This document shows positions 36,201 to 47,640 of a DNA stretch of 64,000 nucleotides, piece by piece. This DNA is from Hydractinia symbiolongicarpus (lineage: Eukaryota; Cnidaria; Hydrozoa; Anthoathecata; Hydractiniidae), in the NCBI RefSeq assembly GCF_029227915.1, contig NC_079877.1, forward strand, positions 558,001 to 622,000, read 5' to 3'. Made by a program: the position numbers and the translations under genes. The stretch's first letter is position 1. Every line of letters starts with the position of its first letter. Under the pieces are notes generated by a model, which did not search any database, was not told the origin of the DNA, and saw only the letters and a list, made by a program, of their open reading frames with translations.

Positions 36201-39200
36201 GACTTGTAGTTTTCAAAAATGTTTTCATTTTTGATGAGACGCTGAATAAAAGACGTTTAATCGCCGGCAAACGAAAACCAGCGATTTCCCGTAAATCCCG
36301 GACTCGGCCCGTATAGCCAAAAGTATACAAAGAAAGTACTCAGGGAGTAAACTCATTTCCAGAACGATTTTTTAAATTATTTTTTCGCCACTAAAACGCG
36401 TGAGACTTGTAGTTTTCAAAATGTTTTCATTTTTGATAAGACGCTGAATAAAAGAAGTTTAATCACCGGCAAACGAAAACCCGCGAATTCCCGTAAATCC
36501 CGGACTCGGCCCGTATAGTTAAAAGTATACAGAGATAGTACCCAGGAAGTAAATTCATTTCCCGAACGATTTTTTAAATTATTTTTTCAACACTAAAACG
36601 CATGAGACTTGTAGTTTTCAAAAATGTTTTCATTTTTGATGAGACGCTGAATAAAAGAAGTTTAATCACCGGCAAACGAAAACCCGCGAATTCTCGTAAA
36701 TCCCGGATTCGGCCTGTATAGCCAAAACTACACAAAGAAAGTATCCAGGAAGTAAACTCCTTTCCCGAACGATTTTTTAAATTATTTTTTCACCACTAAA
36801 ACGCATGAGACTTGTAGTTTTCAAAAATGTTTTCATTTTTGATGAGACGCTGAATAAAAGAAGTTTAATCGCCGGCAAACGAAAACCCGCGATTTCCGGT
36901 AAATCCCGGGCTTGGCCCGTATAGTCGAATATATACAAAGAAAGTACCCTGTGATTAACTCATTTCCAGAACGATTTTTTAAATCATCTTTTCACCACTA
37001 AAACGCATGAGACTCGTAGTTTTCAAAAATGTTTTCATTTTTGATGAGACGCGGAATAAAAGAAGTTTATTCGCTGGCAAACGAAAACCCGCGATTTCCC
37101 GTAAATCCCGGACTCGGCCCGTATAGTCAAAAGTATACAAAGAAACTACCCAGGGAGTAAACTCATTTCCCGAACGATTTTTTAAATTATTTTTTCACCA
37201 CTAAAACGCATATAACTTGTAGTTTTCAAAAATGTTTTCATTTTTAATGAGACGCTGAATAAAAGACGTTTAATCGCCGGCAAACGAAAACCAGCGATTT
37301 CCCGTAAATCCCGGACTCGGCCCGTATAGTCAAAAGTATACAAAGAATGTACTCAGGGAGTAAACTCATTTCAAGAACGATTTTTTAAATTAATTTTTCG
37401 CCACTAAAACGCGTGAGACTTGTAGTTTTCAAAAATGTTTTCATTTTTGATAAGACGCTGAATAAAAAAGTTTAATCACCGGCAAACGAAAACCCGCGAA
37501 TTCCCGTAAATCCTGGACTCGGCCTGTATAGCCAAAAGTACACAAAGAAAGTATCCAGGAAGTAAACTCATTTCCCGAACGATTTTTTAAATTATTTTTT
37601 CCCCACTAAAACGCATGAGACTTGTAGTTTTCAAAAATGTTTTCATTTTTGATGAGACGCTGAATAAAAGAAGTTTAATCGCCGGCAAACGAAAACCCGC
37701 GATTTCCGGTAAATCCCGGGCTTGGCCCGTATAGTCGAATATATACAAAGAAAGTACCCTGTGATTAACTCATTTCCAGAACGATTTTTTAAATTATCTT
37801 TTCACCACTAAAACGCATGAGACTCGTAGTTTTCAAAAATGTTTTCATTTTTGATGAGACGCGGAATAAAAGAAGTTTATTTGCTGGCAAACGAAAACCC
37901 GCGATTTTCCGTAAATCCCGGACTCGGCCCATGTAGTCAAAAGTATACAAAGAAACTACCCAGGGAGTAAACTCATTTCCCGAACGATTTTTTAAATTAT
38001 TTTTTCACCACTAAAACGCATAAGACTTGTAGTTTTCAAAAATGTTTTCATTTTTGATGAGACGCTGAATAAAAGAAGTTTAATCGCCGGCAAACGAAAA
38101 CCAGCGATTTCCGGTAAATCCCGGGCTTGGCCCGTATAGTCGAATATATACAAAGAAAGTACCCTGTGATTAACTCATTTCCAGAACGATTTTTTAAATT
38201 ATCTTTTCACCACTAAAACGCATGAGACTCGTAGTTTTCAAAAATGTTTTCATTTTTGATGAGACGCGGAATAAAAGAAGTTTATTTGCTGGCAAACGAA
38301 AACCCGCGATTTTCCGTAAATCCCGGACTCGGCCCATGTAGTCAAAAGTATACAAAGAAACTACCCAGGGAGTAAACTCATTTCCCGAACGATTTTTTAA
38401 ATTATTTTTTCACCACTAAAACGCATAAGACTTGTCGTTTTCAAAAATGTTTTCATTTTTGATGAGACGCTGAATAAAATAAGTTTAATCGCCGGCAAAC
38501 GAAAACCCGCGATTTCCGGTAAATCCCGGACTCGGCCCGTATAGTCAAAAGTATACAAAGAAACTACCCAGGGAGTAAACTCATTTCCCGAACGATTTTT
38601 TAAATTATTTTTTCACCACTAAAACGCATAAGACTTGTAGTTTTCAAAAATGTTTTCATTTTTGATGAGACGCTGAATAAAAGACGTTTAATCGCCGGCA
38701 AACGAAAACCAGCGATTTCCCGTAAATCCCGGACTCGGCCCGTATAGCCAAAAGTATACAAAGAAAGTACTCAGGGAGTAAACTCATTTCCAGAACGATT
38801 TTTTAAATTATTTTTTCGCCACTAAAACGCGTGAGACTTGTAGTTTTCAAAATGTTTTCATTTTTGATAAGACGCTGAATAAAAGAAGTTTAATCACCGG
38901 CAAACGAAAACCCGCGAATTCCCGTAAATCCCAGACTCGGCCCGTATAGTTAAAAGTATACAGAGATAGTACCCAGGAAGTAAATTCATTTCCCGAACGA
39001 TTTTTTAAATTATTTTTTCAACACTAAAACGCATGAGACTTGTAGTTTTCAAAAATGTTTTCATTTTTGATGAGACGCTGAATAAAAGAAGTTTAATCAC
39101 CGGCAAACGAAAACCCGCGAATTCTCGTAAATCCCGGATTCGGCCTGTATAGCCAAAACTACACAAAGAAAGTATCCAGGAAGTAAACTCATTTCCCGAA

Positions 39201-40490
39201 CGATTTTTTAAATTATTTTTTCACCACTAAAACGCATGAGACTTGTAGTTTTCAAAAATGTTTTCATTTTTGATGAGACGCTGAATAAAAGAAGTTTAAT
39301 CGCCGGCAAACGAAAACCCGCGATTTCCGGTAAATCCCGGGCTTGGCCCGTATAGTCGAATATATACAAAGAAAGTACCCTGTGATTAACTCATTTCCAG
39401 AACGATTTTTTAAATCATCTTTTCACCACTAAAACGCATGAGACTCGTAGTTTTCAAAAATGTTTTCATTTTTGATGAGACGCGGAATAAAAGAAGTTTA
39501 TTCGCTGGCAAACGAAAACCCGCGATTTCCCGTAAATCCCGGACTCGGCCCGTATAGTCAAAAGTATACAAAGAAACTACCCAGGGAGTAAACTCATTTC
39601 CCGAACGATTTTTTAAATTATTTTTTCACCACTAAAACGCATATAACTTGTAGTTTTCAAAAATGTTTTCATTTTTAATGAGACGCTGAATAAAAGACGT
39701 TTAATCGCCGGCAAACGAAAACCAGCGATTTCCCGTAAATCCCGGACTCGGCCCGTATAGTCAAAAGTATACAAAGAATGTACTCAGGGAGTAAACTCAT
39801 TTCAAGAACGATTTTTTAAATTAATTTTTCGCCACTAAAACGCGTGAGACTTGTAGTTTTCAAAAATGTTTTCATTTTTGATAAGACGCTGAATAAAAAA
39901 GTTTAATCACCGGCAAACGAAAACCCGCGAATTCCCGTAAATCCTGGACTCGGCCTGTATAGCCAAAAGTACACAAAGAAAGTATCCAGGAAGTAAACTC
40001 ATTTCCCGAACGATTTTTTAAATTATTTTTTCCCCACTAAAACGCATGAGACTTGTAGTTTTCAAAAATGTTTTCATTTTTGATGAGACGCTGAATAAAA
40101 GAAGTTTAATCGCCGGCAAACGAAAACCCGCGATTTCCGGTAAATCCCGGGCTTGGCCCGTATAGTCGAATATATACAAAGAAAGTACCCTGTGATTAAC
40201 TCATTTCCAGAACGATTTTTTAAATTATCTTTTCACCACTAAAACGCATGAGACTCGTAGTTTTCAAAAATGTTTTCATTTTTGATGAGACGCGGAATAA
40301 AAGAAGTTTATTTGCTGGCAAACGAAAACCCGCGATTTTCCGTAAATCCCGGACTCGGCCCATGTAGTCAAAAGTATACAAAGAAACTACCCAGGGAGTA
40401 AACTCATTTCCCGAACGATTTTTTAAATTATTTTTTCACCACTAAAACGCATAAGACTTGTAGTTTTCAAAAATGTTTTCATTTTTGATG
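33252..40490 (+). repeat. 12-mer HOR, 2431-bp period, about three copies
   Basis: Full units 34670-37100 and 37101-39531, with a leading part (33252-34669) and a trailing part (39532 to about 40490). Order A-B-C-D-E'-D-E/H-I-J-K-L-M. ATATAACTTG marks 34788, 37219 and 39650, exactly 2431 bp apart. E' has CCCATGTAG but ends GAAGTTTAATCGCC with CCAGCGATTTCCGG, and leads into a second D. Private changes are few: CCTTTCCCG at 36759, CCCAGACTCGG at 38931, and AAACGCTG plus a short TTTTTAAAAATG in the leading part. This suggests recent amplification. Confidence 0.92.
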
Positions 40491-41760
40491 AGACGCTGAA
40501 TAAAAGACGTTTAATCGCCGGCAAACGAAAACCAGCGATTTCCCGTAAATCCCGGACTCGGCCCGTATAGTCAAAAGTATACAAAGAATGTACTCAGGGA
40601 GTAAACTCATTTCCAGAACGATTTTTTAAAATATTTTTTCGCCACTAAAACGCGTGAGACTTGTAGTTTTCAAAAATGTTTTCATTTTTGATAAGACGCT
40701 GAATAAAAGAAGTTTAATCACCGGCAAACGAAAACCTGCGAATTCCCGTAAATTCCGGACTCGGTCTGTATAGCCAAAAGTACACAAAGAAAGTATCCAG
40801 GAAGTAAACTCATTTCCCGAACGATTTTTTAAATTATTTTTTCACCACTAAAACGCATGAGACTTGTAGTTTTCAAAAATGTTTTCATTTTTGATGAGAC
40901 GCTGAATAAATAAAGTTTAATCGCCGGCAAACGAAAACCCGCGATTTCCGGTAAATCCCGGGCTTGGCCCGTATATTCGAATATATACAAAGAAAGTACC
41001 CTGTGATTAACTCATTTCCAGAACGATTTTTTAAATTATTTTTTCACCACTAAAACGCATAAGACTTGTCGTTTTCAAAAATGTTTTCATTTTTGATGAG
41101 ACGCTGAATAAAATAAGTTTAATCGCCGGCAAACGAAAACCCGCGATTTCCGGTAAATCCCGGACTCGGCCCGTATAGTCAAAAGTATACAAAGAAACTA
41201 CCCAGGGAGTAAACTCATTTCCCGAACGATTTTTTAAATTATTTTTTCACCACTAAAACGCATAAGACTTGTAGTTTTCAAAAATGTTTTCATTTTTGAT
41301 GAGACGCTGAATAAAAGACGTTTAATCGCCGGCAAACGAAAACCAGCGATTTCCCGTAAATCCCGGACTCGGCCCGTATAGCCAAAAGTATACAAAGAAA
41401 GTACTCAGGGAGTAAACTCATTTCCAGAACGATTTTTTAAATTATTTTTTCGCCACTAAAACGCGTGAGACTTGTAGTTTTCAAAATGTTTTCATTTTTG
41501 ATAAGACGCTGAATAAAAGAAGTTTAATCACCGGCAAACGAAAACCCGCGAATTCCCGTAAATCCCGGACTCGGCCTGTATAGCCAAAACTACACAAAGA
41601 AAGTATCCAGGAAGTAAACTCATTTCCCGAACGATTTTTTAAATTATTTTTTCACCACTAAAACGCATGAGACTTGTAGTTTTCAAAAATGTTTTTATTT
41701 TTGATGAGACGCTTAATGAAAGAGGTGTAATCGCCGGCAAACGAAAACTAGCGATTTCCC
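40491..41760 (+). repeat. F-G-H-I-J-L run closing macro-cycle 2
   Basis: F-like (GAATGTACTC, with TTTTAAAATATTTT at about 40625), G (CGGTCTG, AAACCTGCG), H (CCGTATATTCG), I, J and an L/X hybrid at 41558-41760 (CCAAAACTACAC start, then TTTTTATTTTTG, GACGCTTAATG, GAGGTGTAATC, ACTAGCG). The order equals part of the 16-mer with K and M skipped. Confidence 0.82.
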
Positions 41761-43790
41761 GTAAATCCCGAGCTAGGCCTGTTTAGTCGAATGTATACAA
41801 AGAAAGTACCCAGGGAGTAAACTCATTTCCCGAACGTTTTTTTAAATTATTTTTTCACCACTAAAAGGCATGAGACTTGTAGTTTTCAAAAATGTTTTCT
41901 TTTTTGATAAGACGCTTAATGAAAGAGGTTTAATTGCTGGCAAACGAAAACCCGCGATTTCCCGTAAATCCCGGGCTTGGCCCGTACAGTCGAATGTATA
42001 AAAAAGGAAGTACCCTGTGAGTAAATTCATTTCCAGAACGATTTTTTAAATTATCTTTTCACCACTAAAACGCATGAGACTTGCAGTTTTCAAAATTGTT
42101 TTCATTTTTGATGAGACGCTGAATAAAAGAAGTTTAATCGCCGGCAAACGAAAACCCGCGAATTCCCGTAAATCTTGGACTCGGCCCGTATAGCCAAAGG
42201 TATACAAAGAAAGTACCCAGGGAGTAAACTCATTTCCCGATCGATTTTTTAAATTATTTTTTCAACACTAAAATGCATGAGACTTGTAGTTTTCAAAAAT
42301 GTTTTTATTTTTGATGAGACGCTGAATAAAAGAAGTTTAATCGCCGGCAAACGAAAACCCGAGATTTCCCGTAAATCCCGGACTCGGCCCGTATAGTTAA
42401 AAGTATACAGAGATAGTACCCAGGAAGTAAATTCATTTCCCGAACGATTTTTTAAATTATTTTTTCAACACTAAAACGCATGAGACTTGTAGTTTTCAAA
42501 AATGTTTTCATTTTTGATAAGACGCTGAATAAAAGAAGTTTAATCACCGGCAAACGAAAACCCGCGAATTCCCGTAAATCCCGGACTCGGCCTGTATAGC
42601 CAAAACTACACAAAGAAAGTATCCAGGAAGTAAACTCATTTCCCGAACGATTTTTTAAATTATTTTTTCACCACTAAAACGCATGAGACTTGTAGTTTTC
42701 AAAAATGTTTTCATTTTTGATGAGACGCTTAATGAAAGAGGTTTAATCGCCGGCAAACGAAAACTAGCGATTTCCCGTAAATCCCGAGCTAGGCCTGTTT
42801 AGTCGAATGTATACAAAGAAAGTACCCAGGGAGTAAACTCATTTCCCGAACGTTTTTTTAAATTATTTTTTCACCACTAAAAGGCATGAGACTTGTAGTT
42901 TTCAAAAATGTTTTCTTTTTTGATGAGACGCTTAATGAAAGAGGTTTAATTGCTGGCAAACGAAAACCCGCGATTTCCCGTAAATCCCGGGCTTGGCCCG
43001 TACAGTCGAATGTATAAAAAAGGAAGTACCCTGTGAGTAAATTCATTTCCAGAACGATTTTTTAAATTATCTTTTCACCACTAAAACGCATGAGACTTGC
43101 AGTTTTCAAAATTGTTTTCATTTTTGATGAGACGCTGAATAAAAGAAGTTTAATCGCCGGCAAACGAAAACCCGCGAATTCCCGTAAATCTTGGACTCGG
43201 CCCGTATAGCCAAAGGTATACAAAGAAAGTACCCAGGAAGTAAACTCATTTCCCGAACGATTTTTTAAATTATTTTTTCAACACTAAAACGCATGAGACT
43301 TGTAGTTTTCAAAAATGTTTTTATTTTTGATGAAACGCTGAATAAAAGAAGTTTAATCGCCGGCAAACGAAAACCCGAGATTTCCCGTAAATCCCGGACT
43401 CGGCCCGTATAGTTAAAAGTATACAGAGATAGTACCCAGGAAGTAAATTCATTTCCCGAACGATTTTTTAAATTATTTTTTCAACACTAAAACGCATGAG
43501 ACTTGTAGTTTTCAAAAATGTTTTCATTTTTGATAAGACGCTGAATAAAAGAAGTTTAATCACCGGCAAACGAAAACCCGCGAATTCCCGTAAATCCCGG
43601 ACTCGGCCTGTATAGCCAAAACTACACAAAGAAAGTATCCAGGAAGTAAACTCATTTCCCGAACGATTTTTTAAATTATTTTTTCACCACTAAAACGCAT
43701 GAGACTTGTAGTTTTCAAAAATGTTTTCATTTTTGATGAGACGCTGAATAAAAGAAGTTTAATCGCCGGCAAACGAAAACCCGCGATTTC
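41761..43790 (+). repeat. 5-mer HOR (X-Y-Z-K-L), 1016-bp period, two copies
   Basis: X 41761, Y 41964, Z 42168, K 42371, L/X 42574; then X 42777, Y 42980, Z 43184, K and L. Both Y copies carry CAAAATTGTTTTC (about 42093 and 43109). The first L of the pair ends as the pre-X type (GACGCTTAATGAAAG), which links the two copies; the second L ends as an ordinary L (with CCAGTAAAT) and leads into D. This is the start of macro-cycle 3. Confidence 0.9.
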
Positions 43791-45210
43791 CAGTAAATCC
43801 CGGGCTTGGCCCGTATAGTCGAATATATACAAAGAAAGTACCCTGTGATTAACTCATTTCCAGAACGATTTTTTAAATTATCTTTTCACCACTAAAACGC
43901 ATGAGACTCGTAGTTTTCAAAAATGTTTTCATTTTTGATGAGACGCGGAATAAAAGAAGTTTATTCGCTGGCAAACGAAAACCCGCGATTTCCCGTAAAT
44001 CCCGGACTCGGCCCGTATAGTCAAAAGTATACAAAGAAACTACCCAGGGAGTAAACTCATTTCCCGAACGATTTTTTAAATTATTTTTTCACCACTAAAA
44101 CGTATAAGACTTGTAGTTTTCAAAAATGTTTTCATTTTTAATGAGACGCTGAATAAAAGACGTTTAATTGCCGGCAAACGAAAACCAGCGATTTCCCGTA
44201 AATCCCGGACTCGGCCCGTATAGTCAAAAGTATACAAAGAATGTACTCAGGGAGTAAACTCATTTCAAGAACGATTTTTTAAATTAATTTTTCGCCACTA
44301 AAACGCGTGAGACTTGTAGTTTTCAAAAATGTTTTCATTTTTGATAAGACGCTGAATAAAAAAGTTTAATCACCGGCAAACGAAAACCCGCGAATTCCAG
44401 TAAATCCTGGACTCGGCCTGTATAGCCAAAAGTACACAAAGAAAGTATCCAGGAAGTAAACTCATTTCCCGAACGATTTTTTAAATTATTTTTTCCCCAC
44501 TAAAACGCATGAGACTTGTAGTTTTCAAAAATGTTTTCATTTTTGATGAGACGCTGAATAAAAGAAGTTTAATCGCCGGCAAACGAAAACCCGCGATTTC
44601 CGGTAAATCCCGGGCTTGGCCCGTATAGTCGAATATATACAAAGAAAGTACCCTGTGATTAACTCATTTCCAGAACGATTTTTTAAATTATCTTTTCACC
44701 ACTAAAACGCATGAGACTCGTAGTTTTCAAAAATGTTTTCATTTTTGATGAGACGCGGAATAAAAGAAGTTTATTCGCTGGCAAACGAAAACCCGCGATT
44801 TTCCGTAAATCCCGGACTCGGCCCATGTAGTCAAAAGTATACAAAGAAACTACCCAGGGAGTAAACTCATTTCCCGAACGATTTTTTAAATTATTTTTTC
44901 ACCACTAAAACGCATAAGACTTGTAGTTTTCAAAAATGTTTTCATTTTTGATGAGACGCTGAATAAAAGACGTTTAATCGCCGGCAAACGAAAACCAGCG
45001 ATTTCCCGTAAATCCCGGACTCGGCCCGTATAGTCAAAAGTATACAAAGAATGTTCTCAGGGAGTAAACTCATTTCCAGAACGATTTTTTAAATTATTTT
45101 TTCGCCACTAAAACGCGTGAGACTTGTAGTTTTCAAAAATGTTTTCATTTTTGATAAGACGCTGAATAAAAGAAGTTTAATCACCGGCAAACGAAAACCC
45201 GCGAATTCCC
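43791..45210 (+). repeat. D-A-B-C-D-E-F run of macro-cycle 3
   Basis: Same order as the run before the F monomer at 8.7, 10.2 and 25.0 kb, with GAATGTTCTC at 45053. Local variants include CGTATAAG (about 44101), TTTAATTGCCGG and TTCCAGTAAATCC. D carries CCAGAACG rather than the CCAGAAAG seen in many earlier copies. Confidence 0.85.
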
Positions 45211-47640
45211 GTAAATTCTGGACTCGGTCTGTATAGCCAAAAGTACACAAAGAAAGTATCCAGGAAGTAAACTCATTTCCCGAACGATTTTTTAAATTAT
45301 TTTTTCACCACTAAAACGCATGAGACTTGTAGTTTTCAAAAATGTTTTCATTTTTGATGAGACGCTGAATAAATAAAGTTTAATCGCCGGCAAACGAAAA
45401 CCCGCGATTTCCGGTAAATCCCGGGCTTGGCCCGTATAGTCGAATATATACAAAGAAAGTACCCTGTGATTAACTCATTTCCAGAACGATTTTTTAAATT
45501 ATTTTTTCACCACTAAAACGCATAAGACTTGTCGTTTTCAAAAATGTTTTCATTTTTGATGAGACGCTGAATAAAATAAGTTTAATCGCCGGCAAACGAA
45601 AACCCGCGATTTCCAGTAAATCCCGGACTCGGCCCGTATAGTCAAAAGTATACAAAGAAACTACCCAGGGAGTAAACTCATTTCCCGAACGATTTTTTAA
45701 ATTATTTTTTCACCACTAAAACGCATAAGACTTGTAGTTTTCAAAAATGTTTTCATTTTTGATGAGACGCTGAATAAAAGACGTTTAATCGCCGGCAAAC
45801 GAAAACCAGCGATTTCCCGTAAATCCCGGACTCGGCCCGTATAGCCAAAAGTATACAAAGAAAGTACTCAGGGAGTAAACTCATTTCCTGAACGATTTTT
45901 TAAATTATTTTTTCGCCACTAAAACGGGTGAGACTTGTAGTTTTCAAAATGTTTTCATTTTTGATAAGACGCTGAATAAAAGAAGTTTAATCACCGGCAA
46001 ACGAAAACCCGCGAATTCCCGTAAATCCCGGACTCGGCCTGTATAGCCAAAAGTACACAAAGAAAGTATCCAGGAAGTAAACTCATTTCCCGAACGATTT
46101 TTTAAATTATTTTTTCACCACTAAAACGCATGAGACTTGTAGTTGTCAAAAATGTTTTCATTTTTGATGAGACGCTGAATAAAAGAAGTTTAATCGCCGG
46201 CAAACGAAAACCTGCAATTTCCGGTAAATCCCGGGCTTGGCCCGTATATTCGAATATATACAAAGAAAGTACCCTGTGATTAACTCATTTGCAGAACGAT
46301 TTTTTAAATTATCTTTTCACCACTAAAACGCATGAGACTCGTAGTTTTCAAAAATGTTTTCATTTTTGATGAGACGCGGAATAAAAGAAGTTTATTCGCT
46401 GGCAAACGAAAACCCGCGAATTCCCGTAAATTCTGGACTCGGTCTGTATAGCCAAAAGTACACAAAGAAAGTATCCAGGAAGTAAACTCATTTCCCGAAC
46501 GATTTTTTAAATTATTTTTTCACCACTAAAACGCATGAGACTTGTAGTTTTCAAAAATGTTTTCATTTTTGATGAGACGCTGAATAAATAAAGTTTAATC
46601 GCCGGCAAACGAAAACCCGCGATTTCCGGTAAATCCCGGGCTTGGCCCGTATAGTCGAATATATACAAAGAAAGTACCCTGTGATTAACTCATTTCCAGA
46701 ACGATTTTTTAAATTATTTTTTCACCACTAAAACGCATAAGACTTGTCGTTTTCAAAAATGTTTTCATTTTTGATGAGACGCTGAATAAAATAAGTTTAA
46801 TCGCCGGCAAACGAAAACCCGCGATTTCCGGTAAATCCCGGACTCGGCCCGTATAGTCAAAAGTATACAAAGAAACTACCCAGGGAGTAAACTCATTTCC
46901 CGAACGATTTTTTAAATTATTTTTTCACCACTAAAACGCATAAGACTTGTAGTTTTCAAAAATGTTTTCATTTTTGATGAGACGCTGAATAAAAGACGTT
47001 TAATCGCCGGCAAACGAAAACCAGCGATTTCCCGTAAATCCCGGACTCGGCCCGTATAGCCAAAAGTATACAAAGAAAGTACTCAGGGAGTAAACTCATT
47101 TCCAGAACGATTTTTTAAATTATTTTTTCGCCACTAAAACGCGTGAGACTTGTAGTTTTCAAAATGTTTTCATTTTTGATAAGACGCTGAATAAAAGAAG
47201 TTTAATCACCGGCAAACGAAAACCCGCGAATTCCCGTAAATCCCGGGATCGGCCTGTATAGCCAAAAGTACACAAAGAAAATATCCAGGAAGTAAACTCA
47301 TTTCCCGAACGATTTTTTAAATTATTTTTTCAGCACTAAAACGCATGAGACTTGTAGTTGTCAAAAATGTTTTCATTTTTGATGAGACGCTGAATAAAAG
47401 AAGTTTAATCGCCGGCAAACGAAAACCCGCAATTTCCGGTAAATCCCGGGCTTGGCCCGTATATTCGAATATATACAAAGAAAGTACCCTGTGATTAACT
47501 CATTTGCAGAACGATTTTTTTTATTATCTTTTCACCACTAAAACGCATGAGACTCGTAGTTTTCAAAAATGTTTTCATTTTTGATGAGACGCGGAATAAA
47601 AGAAGTTTATTCGCTGGCAAACGAAAACCCGCGATTTCCC
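45211..47640 (+). repeat. 6-mer HOR (G-H-I-J-L-D), 1215-bp period, two copies
   Basis: Units 45211-46425 and 46426-47640. TTCTGGACTCGGTCTG starts both units 1215 bp apart, and the private AGTTGTCAAA in L is at 46141 and 47356, also 1215 apart. CCGTATATTCG and TTTGCAGAACG in D are shared too. The D of the first unit ends CCCGCGAATTCCCG and runs into G, which marks the crossover (D/F type). The second unit has CCCGGGATCGG in L and a run of eight T in D (about 47513). Confidence 0.9.

Noticed and set aside
47510-47525. Expanded T-run as a homopolymer sequencing error
   Set aside because: The run of eight T arises from AA-to-TT substitution with the length unchanged, so it does not look like a homopolymer indel. 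It is a minor variant.
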